This document shows, one piece after another, positions 26,224-37,149 of a stretch of 64,000 nt of DNA (position 1 is its first letter; each line of letters opens with the position of its first letter). Origin of the DNA: Paludibacteraceae bacterium. Its GTDB lineage: Bacteria > Bacteroidota > Bacteroidia > Bacteroidales > Paludibacteraceae. The stretch covers positions 1-64,000 of the forward strand of contig JAKSKZ010000001.1 in NCBI GenBank assembly GCA_024401475.1. The letters run 5' to 3'. The position numbers and the translations under genes are program-made. The notes beneath the pieces are model-generated. The model searched no databases and was not told the origin of the DNA. It saw only the letters and a list, made by a program, of their open reading frames with translations.

Positions 26224-27978
26224 CTACTTGGACGAATCAGTCCAACGACCGATTATGTTCTCCACGATGCCCGCAAGTCCCGCCATAGGAGCGTTCCAGT
26301 TGTTGGCAATCTCATTCGTAGAATAGCTGCACACTTTATCCAAGTAGCAACGTGCCGGCTGAGACGACGGATAGTTCATCTTACCACAGTCTGCCACTTG
26401 TCCAGGGTTTGCACCACCGCACAAATAACCAGGCATTGGCTCATACTTTCCGAAAGCCGTAGTTCTACGATCGTGGAAATTTCTTGGGTAGCGAGTTCCG
26501 AATCTTGAAACAAAGCAATAATCCGTTGGATTCGTACCCATCAAATAATTAAACGTGGAGAGCATAGCCTCCTTATATTTGTCTGACTTATAGACTTGAT
26601 GAGCCAAGCCCAAAATCATACCATTAACAGCAATCACGCCATTACTTCCCCACTCAAACTTCTTGATTGGTACCAAGTTAGGACAATAATGACACATATT
26701 GTATATACTTTCGCTCAAACCCTTGAATTTACGGTCGATGGGGTCAATGTTCACAATCTTCGAAATTTTCTCCTTATGAAAAGCCAATGACATCAAACCA
26801 AATGTGTTGACCACCGACCAGTTGGGCGTTTCGAACATCTCCATAAAATCCAACTTGTCGAAATATTTCTTATCGCCAGTTGTGATGAACAACTCCGAAG
26901 CTGCCCAAAAGACCTCATCCGTAAGAGATCTTCCCATATCACCATACTCGCCGGTTCGAACGCCTTCTGGATTCTTGAAATGAACATCAGGATTAGCCTC
27001 TGCCCACTTCCACGCACGAAGTGCAGCCTTCAAAGCTCGATCGGACATACCCGGAAATATAGAGTCATACTCCTTGTAGATACGAGCAGCCATAGCCATT
27101 GCAGCCGCAAAATCCAACGTCGCCGCTGTGGACTTGCCAATCATATAACGATCCAAATCATCCTTGTCGGGCATGATCATCGTACAAAAACGAAGTGAAG
27201 ACAATTTATGATAAACACCACCGTCCTCGTCTTGCATATTGAAGAGCCAGTCATACTCCCACTTCATCTCGTTCAAGATGTCTGGGACTCCATTCCCGCT
27301 CTCTGGAATATTCAAATTCAACGACTTATAGTATGCAGGGAACATTTCGTAAGCCAAAGCCAACGAATGTAAAGAGACGCTTGCATTCACAGAATACAAA
27401 TTATAATCCCCCGCATCATACCAACCACGAGGGGCAGAAACAAACGACTCAGCAGGACGTCTTTCCGTCGCTGCCGTTTGATGAATATAAACCGTATCGT
27501 CAGCATGTCCCATTTTGCGAGAATAATCATCTCCGTTGAATGTTGCATATTCAGGCTTAATGTCTATGGATGCACGCCACAAATAGAATGCCTTCAACGT
27601 CCACACGGCAAGAGACTCATAAACAGCCTTTTCCTTGATTTCAAAAGGATGAGACTTCTCGTTCAAACAATAGACATAATATTTGCCTGGCTTTGTCAAT
27701 TTCGTGAAATCAGCCACCTGCAATGTCTCATTTGATTGTTTCCAATGCTTTCCTTCCGAAAGTTCGCCACGAAAAACAACATCACCCGTCACTGACTCTC
27801 GCACTTCAAACTCAGTGGCATCCATGTTGGCAAGAATAGCCTGCTTCGTGGAATGTGCATAGTAACCTATCTGGTTCACACGAACAAAATTCACCTGGGC
27901 AGACAATGAAAAGCATCCCCACATGAAAATGTAGGAGACTATTAAGCCCAAGATTCTTTTTAAGATTCTAAAATCCAT
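26224..27978 (-). CDS. Exported GH9 glycoside hydrolase (endoglucanase-type)
   Basis: The 584-residue protein has an export signal (ILGLIVSYIFMWGCFSLSAQ), an N-terminal Ig-like CelD_N domain (NFVRVNQIGYYAHSTKQAIL) and an alpha6 barrel. Catalytic motifs are GWYDAGDYNLYS (the DAGD aspartates), GTRYPRNFHDRRT, and the general acid in YSTNEIANNWNAPMAG near the C-terminus. GH9 enzymes hydrolyse beta-1,4-glucans or related oligosaccharides. A Cys in the signal segment (WGC) could allow lipidation, but the SAQ end favours ordinary cleavage. Confidence 0.92.
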   Translation of the reverse strand: MDFRILKRILGLIVSYIFMWGCFSLSAQVNFVRVNQIGYYAHSTKQAILANMDATEFEVRESVTGDVVFRGELSEGKHWKQSNETLQVADFTKLTKPGKYYVYCLNEKSHPFEIKEKAVYESLAVWTLKAFYLWRASIDIKPEYATFNGDDYSRKMGHADDTVYIHQTAATERRPAESFVSAPRGWYDAGDYNLYSVNASVSLHSLALAYEMFPAYYKSLNLNIPESGNGVPDILNEMKWEYDWLFNMQDEDGGVYHKLSSLRFCTMIMPDKDDLDRYMIGKSTAATLDFAAAMAMAARIYKEYDSIFPGMSDRALKAALRAWKWAEANPDVHFKNPEGVRTGEYGDMGRSLTDEVFWAASELFITTGDKKYFDKLDFMEMFETPNWSVVNTFGLMSLAFHKEKISKIVNIDPIDRKFKGLSESIYNMCHYCPNLVPIKKFEWGSNGVIAVNGMILGLAHQVYKSDKYKEAMLSTFNYLMGTNPTDYCFVSRFGTRYPRNFHDRRTTAFGKYEPMPGYLCGGANPGQVADCGKMNYPSSQPARCYLDKVCSYSTNEIANNWNAPMAGLAGIVENIIGRWTDSSK

Positions 27979-28080
27979 AAACTCTAAAAAATTTAAACAT
28001 TTATACTTATACTAAAAAAATAATTTCCCCTAAATTAGAAATAATTAAGAGAACTACCCAATTTTAGAACAAAAAACAGA

Positions 28081-28112
28081 CAAAAAAAAATGCCGTCCTT
28101 TGCAAGACGGCA
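28081..28112 (-). terminator. lepA terminator
   Basis: TGCCGTC (28091-28097) pairs with GACGGCA (28106-28112); on the minus strand nine T follow. It lies 24 nt after the lepA stop. Confidence 0.85.
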
Positions 28113-28135
28113 CTTAAACTGATTTTATACTTGAA

Positions 28136-29923
28136 TCAATCAAGCTTCAAAACTTCCAAGAATGCTTTTTGCGGCACCTCTACGGTTCCAATCTGCTTCA
28201 TTCTCTTCTTTCCACGTTTTTGTTTTTCCAACAATTTACGCTTACGAGAGATATCACCACCATAACACTTAGCCGTCACATCCTTACGTACAGCCTTGAT
28301 AGTCTCTCTCGAAATAATCTTCGCACCAATGGCGGCTTGGATGGCAATATCGAATTGCTGACGAGGAATCAACTCCTTCAATTTTTCGCACATTCTCTTA
28401 CCCAAGGTATATGCATTGTCAACATGCGTCAAGGTAGAGAGGGCATCCACCGACTCTCCGTTCAAAAGCACATCCAACTTCACCAATTTAGACTCACGCA
28501 TTCCGTTTGGATGATAATCAAACGATGCGTAACCCTTCGAAATACTCTTCAACTTATCGTAGAAGTCGAATACGATTTCGGCCAACGGCATATTATAGAT
28601 TAGCTCTACTCTATTTCCTGAAATATAGTCTTGACGAACCAGCTCTCCACGCTTGCCCAAGCATAAGGTCATGATGTTGCCGATATAGTCGGTGCTCGTA
28701 ATGATTGAAGCCTTGATGAACGGCTCCTCAATCTTGTCAATCAAGGTCTGCTCAGGCAACCCTGACGGATTGTGGACATCCAACACATCGCCCTTCTTCG
28801 TATATACTTTATATTGAACGTTAGGCACCGTAGTGATGACATCCATGTCGAACTCACGATCCAAACGCTCCTGGATAATCTCCATGTGCAACATTCCCAA
28901 GAATCCGCAACGGAAGCCAAAGCCCAAAGCCAAAGAAGATTCAGGCTGGAATGTCAACGAAGCATCATTCAACTGCAATTTCTCGATAGAAGCACGCAAG
29001 TTCTCGAAATCCTCCGTCTCAATCGGATAGACTCCGGCAAAGACCATCGGCTTGACATCCTCAAACCCTTCGATAGCCTTGTCACAAGGTCTCTCCACAT
29101 GCGTAATGGTGTCACCCACCTTCACCTCTCGAGAGGTTTTGATACCCGATATGATGTAACCTACATTACCTGCGGAAATCATTTTGCGAGGTTCCATCTC
29201 CAAACGCAACACTCCAATTTCATCTGCTAAATACTCCTTCTCCGTAGCCACGAACTTCACATTGTCATTGGTGTGCATTGTTCCATTCAAGACCTTGAAA
29301 TAAGCGATGATACCTCTAAAAGGATTGAATACAGAGTCGAAAATCAAGCATTGCAATGGAGCATCAGGATCGCCAACAGGCGGCTTAACACGCTCAACGA
29401 TAGCATTCAACACTGCTTCAACACCTTCGCCTGTCTTTCCGCTGGCACGAAGAATGTCCTCTCGCTGGCAACCTAAAAGATCAACGATTTGATCCTCCAC
29501 CTCTTCGGGCATAGCACCAGGCAAATCTATTTTGTTCAAGACTGGGATAATCTCCAAGTCGTGTTCCAAAGCCATATACAAATTCGAAATGGTCTGAGCT
29601 TGAATACCTTGCGATGCGTCCACCACCAACAAAGCACCCTCGCAAGCCGCAATCGAACGAGAAACTTCATAAGAAAAGTCAACGTGTCCTGGAGTGTCTA
29701 TCAAATTGAGGGCATACTTCTCTCCTTTATAATAGTAGTCCATTTGAATAGCATGACTCTTGATTGTAATACCTCTCTCGCGTTCCAACTCCATATCGTC
29801 GAGCACTTGCGCTTGCAAATCCTTGCCAGTCACCGTCTTGGTGAACTCCAACAAACGGTCTGCCAACGTACTCTTTCCGTGATCAATATGTGCAATAATA
29901 CAGAAATTGCGTATATTCTTCAT
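28136..29923 (-). CDS. lepA: Elongation factor 4 (LepA), ribosome back-translocase GTPase
   Basis: The 595-residue protein starts [20 protein letters not shown] with the G1 loop, followed by the effector region [15 protein letters not shown], the G3 motif DTPGHVDF and the G4 motif NKIDLP. The C-terminal LepA-specific domain includes [19 protein letters not shown]. Length and domain order are standard. It acts on stalled or mistranslocated ribosomes and in initiation-related assembly. Confidence 0.97.
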   Translation of the reverse strand: MKNIRNFCIIAHIDHGKSTLADRLLEFTKTVTGKDLQAQVLDDMELERERGITIKSHAIQMDYYYKGEKYALNLIDTPGHVDFSYEVSRSIAACEGALLVVDASQGIQAQTISNLYMALEHDLEIIPVLNKIDLPGAMPEEVEDQIVDLLGCQREDILRASGKTGEGVEAVLNAIVERVKPPVGDPDAPLQCLIFDSVFNPFRGIIAYFKVLNGTMHTNDNVKFVATEKEYLADEIGVLRLEMEPRKMISAGNVGYIISGIKTSREVKVGDTITHVERPCDKAIEGFEDVKPMVFAGVYPIETEDFENLRASIEKLQLNDASLTFQPESSLALGFGFRCGFLGMLHMEIIQERLDREFDMDVITTVPNVQYKVYTKKGDVLDVHNPSGLPEQTLIDKIEEPFIKASIITSTDYIGNIMTLCLGKRGELVRQDYISGNRVELIYNMPLAEIVFDFYDKLKSISKGYASFDYHPNGMRESKLVKLDVLLNGESVDALSTLTHVDNAYTLGKRMCEKLKELIPRQQFDIAIQAAIGAKIISRETIKAVRKDVTAKCYGGDISRKRKLLEKQKRGKKRMKQIGTVEVPQKAFLEVLKLD

Positions 29924-30198
29924 TTACCTTTATAATTTTTCTGCGAAGATAATAAAATGCCTTCAAAATACAATTCTGCGAGATACGAATATCTTTTAAC
30001 ACATCAATATACATGTATGAAATGTAAATAATTATCCAAAAAACCGCAACCTAATTCTTACATTTTGTTAAAACGCACCTTTTTTTTAAAAATAATCAAT
30101 AATTTGAAGCACAACTACATTCATATTCAAATATTTATTAGTTATTTTGCAGTATAAAAAAAATAAAACATAAAACATTAATTAATTCTACATCAAAT

Positions 30199-30402
30199 AT
30201 GAACGCTAAAATTGGAGAAAATGCTGGATTAATCTGGAATCTTTTGAATGAAAAAGGAGCCCTTTCATTGGCACAGATTAAAAAAGAATTAAAGGAAAAC
30301 GCTTCTGGCGAAGAGATTTGTTTGGCTTTGGGATGGTTGTTCCGCGAAGACAAATTGGAATCTATCGACAAAGACAAGAAGACTTTGATTTCTCTTAAAT
30401 AA
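30199..30402 (+). CDS. Small winged-helix protein (DUF2582-like)
   Basis: This 67-residue protein reads MNAKIGENAGLIWNLLNEKG, then ALSLAQIKKELK, EEICLALGWLFREDKLE and a short strand (KTLISLK): a complete compact winged helix. Proteins of this size with the same GWLFREDK segment are common in Bacteroidales. DNA binding is likely but not shown. It is monocistronic with a good terminator. Upstream, 29924-30198 holds only AT-rich sequence with a TTATTTTGCA promoter-like stretch. Confidence 0.8.
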   Translation: MNAKIGENAGLIWNLLNEKGALSLAQIKKELKENASGEEICLALGWLFREDKLESIDKDKKTLISLK

Positions 30403-30421
30403 CATCCAACATCGAAATACG

Positions 30422-30456
30422 AAAGGGAGCAGATTTCTGTTCCCTTTTGTTGTTTT
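30422..30456 (+). terminator. Terminator of the winged-helix gene
   Basis: AAAGGGAGCAG and CTGTTCCCTTT form a stem around ATTT, followed by TGTTGTTTTT. Confidence 0.8.
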
Positions 30457-30518
30457 TAGAAGTTGCTATCGAAGTTTTTACCTAATATACACTTGGCTTC
30501 TCGTAAAATCAAAAGTGC

Positions 30519-30551
30519 TCTTGCGTTTTACATGCTTATTACATACATTTG
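30519..30551 (+). promoter_or_regulatory. Promoter of the agmatine-deiminase-family gene
   Basis: TACATTTG at 30544-30551 is a TAnnTTTG box. CTTG at 30520-30523, 20 nt before it, fits the -33 TTTG/TTG element at the expected spacing. The ATG follows 29 nt later. Confidence 0.65.
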
Positions 30552-30580
30552 CATAAAACACAAAAAAAACATAAGTAGGT

Positions 30581-31606
30581 ATGAATTCAATCAAACTTCC
30601 AGCAGAATGGGAAAAACAATGTGGCATTCAACTCACATGGCCACACGAAGCCACAGACTGGAACTATATATTAGACGATGCTGTCGCTTGCTTTTGCAAC
30701 ATAGCAAAAGAAATCGCAAAAAGGGAGAGACTTCTCATTGTATGCCCTTCCGAAGAGATGGTCAGAAAGCAATTAGGCGACATCGACTATAAAAACATCA
30801 CATTCAAAGAGATTCCAAGCAACGACACTTGGGCCAGAGATCACGGAGCCATCACCGTTTTCGTTGACGGAGAGCCTTACCTCTACGATTTCTCATTCAA
30901 TGGATGGGGCATGAAATTCGCGGCTAACCTCGACAATCAAATCACCCGCGAGCTCTACGTAGAAGAGACGTTCCAACCCAACGTGGGCTATTACAACATG
31001 CTCCACTTCGTTTTGGAAGGCGGAAGCATCGAATCGGACGGCGAAGGAACTATCCTAACCACGGAAGAGTGCCTACTCTCTGCCAACAGAAACGACCACT
31101 TTGAGAAAGAAGAGATTGAAGAATTTTTGAAGGGCGTATTCGGAGCTGACAGAATCCTCTGGTTGAAAAACGGATATTTGTCGGGCGACGACACCGACAG
31201 CCATGTGGACACACTCGCTCGTTTATGCAGCAAAGACACCATCGCCTACGTCAGCTGTGACGACAATGAGGACGAGCACTACGAAGCGTTGAAAGACATG
31301 GAAAACGAGTTGATGGAATTCAAGCAAGCAGACGGCAAGCCATACAAATTAATAGCCCTTCCCATGGCACCCGCTTCTTACGAAGAGGACTTTAGGCTTC
31401 CTGCCACATACGCCAACTTCCTCATCATGAACACGGCGGTCTTGATGCCAACCTATAACGCTCCAGTAACCGACAAAAAAGCCATGGAGCAACTCCAACT
31501 CGCATTCCCCGACAGGGAGATCGTAGGAATCGATTGCAGAACACTAATTCGTCAACACGGTTCGCTCCACTGTGTAACCATGCAATTTCCTGACGGAATA
31601 TTATAA
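30581..31606 (+). CDS. Agmatine deiminase / peptidylarginine-deiminase-family hydrolase
   Basis: The 341-residue protein has the family landmarks PAEWEKQCGIQLTWPHEATD at the start, NDTWARDHGAITV, FVLEGGSIESDGEGTILTT, the catalytic-His segment SGDDTDSHVDTLARL, and the C-terminal nucleophile Cys in HGSLHCVTMQFP. Agmatine deiminases turn agmatine into N-carbamoylputrescine plus ammonia (polyamine synthesis). The Cys segment reads GSLHC instead of the usual GGNIHC, so a related guanidine substrate is possible. No signal peptide is present. Confidence 0.88.
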   Translation: MNSIKLPAEWEKQCGIQLTWPHEATDWNYILDDAVACFCNIAKEIAKRERLLIVCPSEEMVRKQLGDIDYKNITFKEIPSNDTWARDHGAITVFVDGEPYLYDFSFNGWGMKFAANLDNQITRELYVEETFQPNVGYYNMLHFVLEGGSIESDGEGTILTTEECLLSANRNDHFEKEEIEEFLKGVFGADRILWLKNGYLSGDDTDSHVDTLARLCSKDTIAYVSCDDNEDEHYEALKDMENELMEFKQADGKPYKLIALPMAPASYEEDFRLPATYANFLIMNTAVLMPTYNAPVTDKKAMEQLQLAFPDREIVGIDCRTLIRQHGSLHCVTMQFPDGIL

Positions 31607-31685
31607 GAGACAACAATCAAATTGAATCCAAGTGTCTTTAATCGTAATATCCTAATAAATATTTATAAAAAAAAACAGATTGATT

Positions 31686-32432
31686 ATGAAGGCAATATAT
31701 AGATCGTTGGCTATGGCTCTTGTCTTAATGTCGTGTGCGAACGAAAAGTCAGCAAATCAGGCAGAAAGAGAGACAGATTCGTCTATAAAAGAGGCTCAGT
31801 CTCAATCTGAATCTTCACAAATAGCATTGCCTACTGAAGATGAAATTTTGCGACTATTGTATAACGTACCCAACGGAGGTTATAAAGAAGAATCTAAAGA
31901 ATTCATGACGAAAGACTATTGGGAGACCCTAATTGAGGCATGGAATGTCCCAAGCGATGGTTTGGATGGCATTGGTTCTGATGCTTTTTTAAGTGAGTTC
32001 TTATTAGGGGCTGGAGACGAATCTAAAACTATGCTTGCATCTGTAAAAGAGATTTTAACAGACGGCAACCGATGTTCTATAACCCTCAATTTGTTGCCGT
32101 TGTATATAGATTCAAGTGAAGAAGGATTTGTAATAACATTCGACAAAAAGCTTGCTGCAAATCAAACACTTGATAATCAAAAACCCAAAGCCTTGAATTT
32201 GGTTTACGAAAATGGCAAATGGGTGATTGATGATTTCAATGGCACCAAGGAATTGATGAAAAAATATATCGATGGGCAAAGAAAATACTTTGCCTCTCAA
32301 GAATGGTCAAATTACTATACAGAGGTCCTCAAACAAGCGGATGAATTTGGAGACACATTAGCGAAGCAAATGGTTCTACATGCTATAGAAACAGTTCAAC
32401 ACTATACAGATAGTTTAAATGCTGTAAAATAA
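31686..32432 (+). CDS. Lipoprotein of unknown function
   Basis: The 248-residue protein has a clear lipobox (LAMALVLMSCAN), a Ser/Gln/Glu-rich linker, and a globular part ending in NLVYENGKWVIDDFNGTKEL, a segment typical of DUF3828-like exported domains. I am not sure of the family. The ATG at 31686 starts the signal peptide directly; an in-frame TTG at 31680 adds two residues only. Confidence 0.75.
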   Translation: MKAIYRSLAMALVLMSCANEKSANQAERETDSSIKEAQSQSESSQIALPTEDEILRLLYNVPNGGYKEESKEFMTKDYWETLIEAWNVPSDGLDGIGSDAFLSEFLLGAGDESKTMLASVKEILTDGNRCSITLNLLPLYIDSSEEGFVITFDKKLAANQTLDNQKPKALNLVYENGKWVIDDFNGTKELMKKYIDGQRKYFASQEWSNYYTEVLKQADEFGDTLAKQMVLHAIETVQHYTDSLNAVK

Positions 32433-32482
32433 TCACTCGTTCAACAATCAAAAAATCAAGCAGAATAGATTTATAACAAATC

Positions 32483-32902
32483 ATGAAGAAGGTCATATTC
32501 ATCATCACACTCATCATCTCAACTTTCGCCAACTCGTTTGGACAAGCCTTAGAAAAGCCTGAATACAACGATCCTGACAAGCCCACCACAATCGGCATCA
32601 TCATCTCTACCAACGACGAAGAGACGATTTGGAACGTCATGCGATTTGCCAACTACTCCATCGAATGGGGCAACAAAGTCTCCATCTTTTTGCTAGGCAA
32701 AGGCGTTGAAATCGAAGGTTTGGCTAAAACCAACAAAGACATCGGCGATCAAGTGGAGAAATATCTAGATTTGGACGGCACTATATACGGCTGCCAAGTC
32801 TGCTTCCAATCAAGAAAACAAACCAATAAAATTTGTAAATTGGGATGCATTCAAGACATGTATGATGTGGTGAAAAAGAACAAAGTCGTCCTTTCTTTCT
32901 AA
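32483..32902 (+). CDS. Exported DsrE/DsrF-like protein
   Basis: The 139-residue protein has an export signal (VIFIITLIISTFANSFGQA) and then a DsrE-like alpha/beta domain: TIGIIISTNDEETIWNVMRF, GNKVSIFLLGKGVEIE, and a Cys pair in YGCQVCFQSRK plus a later Cys (CKLGC). DsrE-family proteins handle sulfur or persulfide in the cytoplasm; an exported version with conserved cysteines suggests a periplasmic thiol role (inferred). The gene lies 50 nt after the lipoprotein gene. Confidence 0.75.
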   Translation: MKKVIFIITLIISTFANSFGQALEKPEYNDPDKPTTIGIIISTNDEETIWNVMRFANYSIEWGNKVSIFLLGKGVEIEGLAKTNKDIGDQVEKYLDLDGTIYGCQVCFQSRKQTNKICKLGCIQDMYDVVKKNKVVLSF

Positions 32903-32998
32903 AAGGGCAGCCATTTATCAACATTTTTGTTAATAAACGGTTGATAACCGGTTGATATTAGGACACGAAAAAAAAGTTTAAAAAAATCAAAATTGTAA

Positions 32999-33006
32999 TA
33001 TATTTG
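32999..33006 (+). promoter_or_regulatory. -7 box for the lipoprotein gene at 33043
   Basis: TATATTTG is an exact TAnnTTTG match 36 nt before the ATG at 33043. It excludes an ATG or alternative start further upstream. Confidence 0.55.
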
Positions 33007-33042
33007 CGTTCTAGTATCGCACAAAACAAAGTAAAAACATAC

Positions 33043-33927
33043 ATGAAACACTTAATAAGAACTCTATTAATCGGTCTATTGGCAACACTGTCGATATCGA
33101 CGATTTCATGCGACAAAGACGACGAGCCTAACAACTCCAACAAAAAGGACTCGACCTCGGCGCTCGACTCCATTCTCTCCGTCAAATCAAAAATCAGGGA
33201 GAAAGTGACCTATAGAGGCGACGACCACTCAGAAAAATTCAAGGAGCGCTGGAGCTACGACAAAAGCAGACGCGACACTCTATACGAACTATTCGAAGAC
33301 GGTTCCATCATTGAACGAAACTTGAACTACAAGTATACCGCCGAGAATGGTGTTTACACACAAAACTACACAAGGAAGTTGTATCTCATCGGTTACCAAA
33401 CAGCCTATTTGACGGAGAACGTAACCAAGACCTATGTGGATTCTGCAATGAACAAACTTAAAGAAGAGGTCCACATCGGAAAGAAGGATTCTTCAAGAAT
33501 TTCCTACCGTTACAACGACGCTGGCTTGTGCGAAAGCATCAGCACTTACGAGAACGGTGAATTGAAGAGACAAACTGGCAACTACGCCTACAACAACAAG
33601 CGATGCACTTACATCGAGAAATATCAATCACTGAACAGTTGGTACACAAGAACTTGCGAAGTTGAATACGCTAACGTATATTATACTTTGGTGACGTGCC
33701 TATCGGTATTCAAAGGCACCTCTAACGACGAGGCCGATTTGTATGAGCGTACCCTATACGAATACAACTCATTTGGACAAAAAACAAAAGAAGAATATTA
33801 CAACGGCAAATCGTTGGGATACGCCCTTACGGACTTCCAATACGAAGGAAACAAGGTAACTTACAAAAGTAAAAACTACGCAGAAGACGAAGATTTTACA
33901 ATCATAGAGATTCTTTTGGACATATAA
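33043..33927 (+). CDS. Lipoprotein with YD-like beta repeats, unknown function
   Basis: The 294-residue protein starts MKHLIRTLLIGLLATLSIST with a lipobox (TISC), an Asp/Asn/Lys/Ser linker, and a beta-rich domain of short Tyr-containing hairpins (ISYRYNDAGLCESISTYENG, TLYEYNSFGQKTKEEYYNGK), similar to YD-repeat or MORN-like exported Bacteroidales proteins. Its function is unknown. The start at 33043 is set by the promoter box at 32999 and the signal peptide. Confidence 0.75.
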   Translation: MKHLIRTLLIGLLATLSISTISCDKDDEPNNSNKKDSTSALDSILSVKSKIREKVTYRGDDHSEKFKERWSYDKSRRDTLYELFEDGSIIERNLNYKYTAENGVYTQNYTRKLYLIGYQTAYLTENVTKTYVDSAMNKLKEEVHIGKKDSSRISYRYNDAGLCESISTYENGELKRQTGNYAYNNKRCTYIEKYQSLNSWYTRTCEVEYANVYYTLVTCLSVFKGTSNDEADLYERTLYEYNSFGQKTKEEYYNGKSLGYALTDFQYEGNKVTYKSKNYAEDEDFTIIEILLDI

Positions 33928-33953
33928 CAAGTTCCAAATAAGCGAATAAAAAA

Positions 33954-33978
33954 AGCATCCGTAGGGATGCTTTTTTTT
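33954..33978. terminator. Terminator after the lipoprotein gene
   Basis: AGCATCC-GTA-GGGATGCT is a 7-bp stem with a short loop followed by eight T. A-runs on the left make it usable in both directions. Confidence 0.85.
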
Positions 33979-34009
33979 GCCCAGACGAAAGCAATAGGCA
34001 CAAAAATCG

Positions 34010-34017
34010 TAATTTTG
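34010..34017 (+). promoter_or_regulatory. -7 box for the Fur-family gene
   Basis: TAATTTTG is an exact TAnnTTTG match 60 nt before the ATG at 34077. Confidence 0.5.
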
Positions 34018-34076
34018 CAAAAACAAGGCTTTGATTGAACTGGGCACGTCCCGACAAGCTCCTAAACAGCAAAGAA

Positions 34077-34544
34077 ATGGAATCTTCGGAAAGCACAAAA
34101 AACACAGTGAAGCAAATACTTTCAGAGTATTTGACTAAACATTCCATGCGTAAAACGCCCGAAAGATTTGCCATCCTTGACAAGATCTACTCCATAAAAG
34201 GACACTTTGACGTCGAGACCATCTACAGCATGCTCATCGAAGACAATTACCATGTCAGCAAAGCAACCATCTACAACAACATCGGCATACTACTCGATTG
34301 CAAGCTTGTCATCCGACATCAATTTGGAGGCAGCACTACACAATACGAAAAATCATACAAAGCAGGCGTGCACAATCACTTCATCTGCACAAAGTGCGGA
34401 ATCGTAAAAGAGTTCACTGACACCAACATCAAAAGAGCTGTCCACAACAAACACATCAAAGATTTCACCGTGGAGAGTTACACCTTATACGTCTATGGCA
34501 TTTGCGACAAATGCAAACAGAAGGAAGAAAAAGAGTCTAAATAG
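34077..34544 (+). CDS. Fur-family metalloregulator (Fur/PerR-like)
   Basis: The 155-residue protein has the N-terminal winged helix (HSMRKTPERFAILDKIYSIK, then HFDVETIYSMLI and SKATIYNNIGIL) and the dimerisation domain with metal ligands in GVHNHFICTKCG and the C-terminal structural zinc pair CDKC. It is a metal- or peroxide-responsive repressor; the subfamily cannot be decided from motifs alone. The ATG at 34077 (MESSES) is preferred over 34035 because the extra residues are not part of Fur proteins. Confidence 0.9.
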   Translation: MESSESTKNTVKQILSEYLTKHSMRKTPERFAILDKIYSIKGHFDVETIYSMLIEDNYHVSKATIYNNIGILLDCKLVIRHQFGGSTTQYEKSYKAGVHNHFICTKCGIVKEFTDTNIKRAVHNKHIKDFTVESYTLYVYGICDKCKQKEEKESK

Positions 34545-36496
<1,952 letters not shown>

Positions 36497-36504
36497 TAGA
36501 CAAT

Positions 36505-36750
36505 ATGAAATTAGAAATCATATCACCAGACAAATTAGTTTTCTCAGGAGAGGTTTCTTCTGTGGATTTGCCAGGCACAGCCGGACGATTCACCATCCTA
36601 CCTCACCACACGGCTCTAATTTCGTCTTTGAAAGCTGGGGAAATCATTTATCAGAATGAGGAAGGCGCTATCACCATCAATGTAGATGGTGGTTTTGCCG
36701 AAGTCAAGAACGATGTGATATCCGTATGCGTCGAAAATGTGATTGAATAA
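36505..36750 (+). CDS. atpC: F1Fo ATP synthase subunit epsilon (short form)
   Basis: The 81-residue protein contains only the N-terminal beta-sandwich (MKLEIISPDKLVFSGEVSSV, TAGRFTILPHHTALISSL) and lacks the C-terminal helical hairpin that inhibits the enzyme in other bacteria. This short form is usual for Bacteroidota. Confidence 0.93.
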   Translation: MKLEIISPDKLVFSGEVSSVDLPGTAGRFTILPHHTALISSLKAGEIIYQNEEGAITINVDGGFAEVKNDVISVCVENVIE

Positions 36751-36759
36751 AGTTTTGAT

Positions 36760-37149
36760 ATGAAACCTACGACGAAGGTAATTTGGGCATTGACTATTTT
36801 AATGACAATAGTGTCGTTCGCCACTCATATTTGCATCAGCAAATTATACGGCGATTCGACTCCCCTACTAAATGTCATACCATTCATGTCGGCCTTCTTT
36901 ATCCTCTTCGGAACATTAACAATCAGAGCTTTAGACAGTTTGAAAGGAGACGGTCAGAAATACATGAGAGCTTTTATGGTTCTCAAAGCACTAAAGCTAT
37001 TTTTGGCACTCATCGCAGGAGCGGTTTATGTTGTATTCAATAGAGAACTTGCGGCACCTTTCTTAATCATATTTTTGGTCTATTATGTGATTTATCTAGT
37101 ATTTGAGGTTATCGCCTCGCAAAAACTTAATAAAGGATTAACAAAATGA
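36760..37149 (+). CDS. AtpI-like membrane protein of the ATP synthase operon
   Basis: The 129-residue protein has four hydrophobic segments (VIWALTILMTIVSFATHI, VIPFMSAFFILFGTLTI, ALKLFLALIAGAVYVVF, FLIIFLVYYVIYLVFEVI). It sits directly before atpB, with a 4-nt overlap, where AtpI is found in other operons. AtpI helps assemble the c-ring. Similarity to AtpI is positional and topological, not by a clear motif. Confidence 0.7.
   Translation: MKPTTKVIWALTILMTIVSFATHICISKLYGDSTPLLNVIPFMSAFFILFGTLTIRALDSLKGDGQKYMRAFMVLKALKLFLALIAGAVYVVFNRELAAPFLIIFLVYYVIYLVFEVIASQKLNKGLTK

Noticed and set aside
32905..32960. TATCAAC / GTTGATA inverted pair after the DsrE-like gene
   Set aside because: The stem is short, the loop long and no T-run follows; too weak to call a terminator, although GGTTGATA is repeated there.
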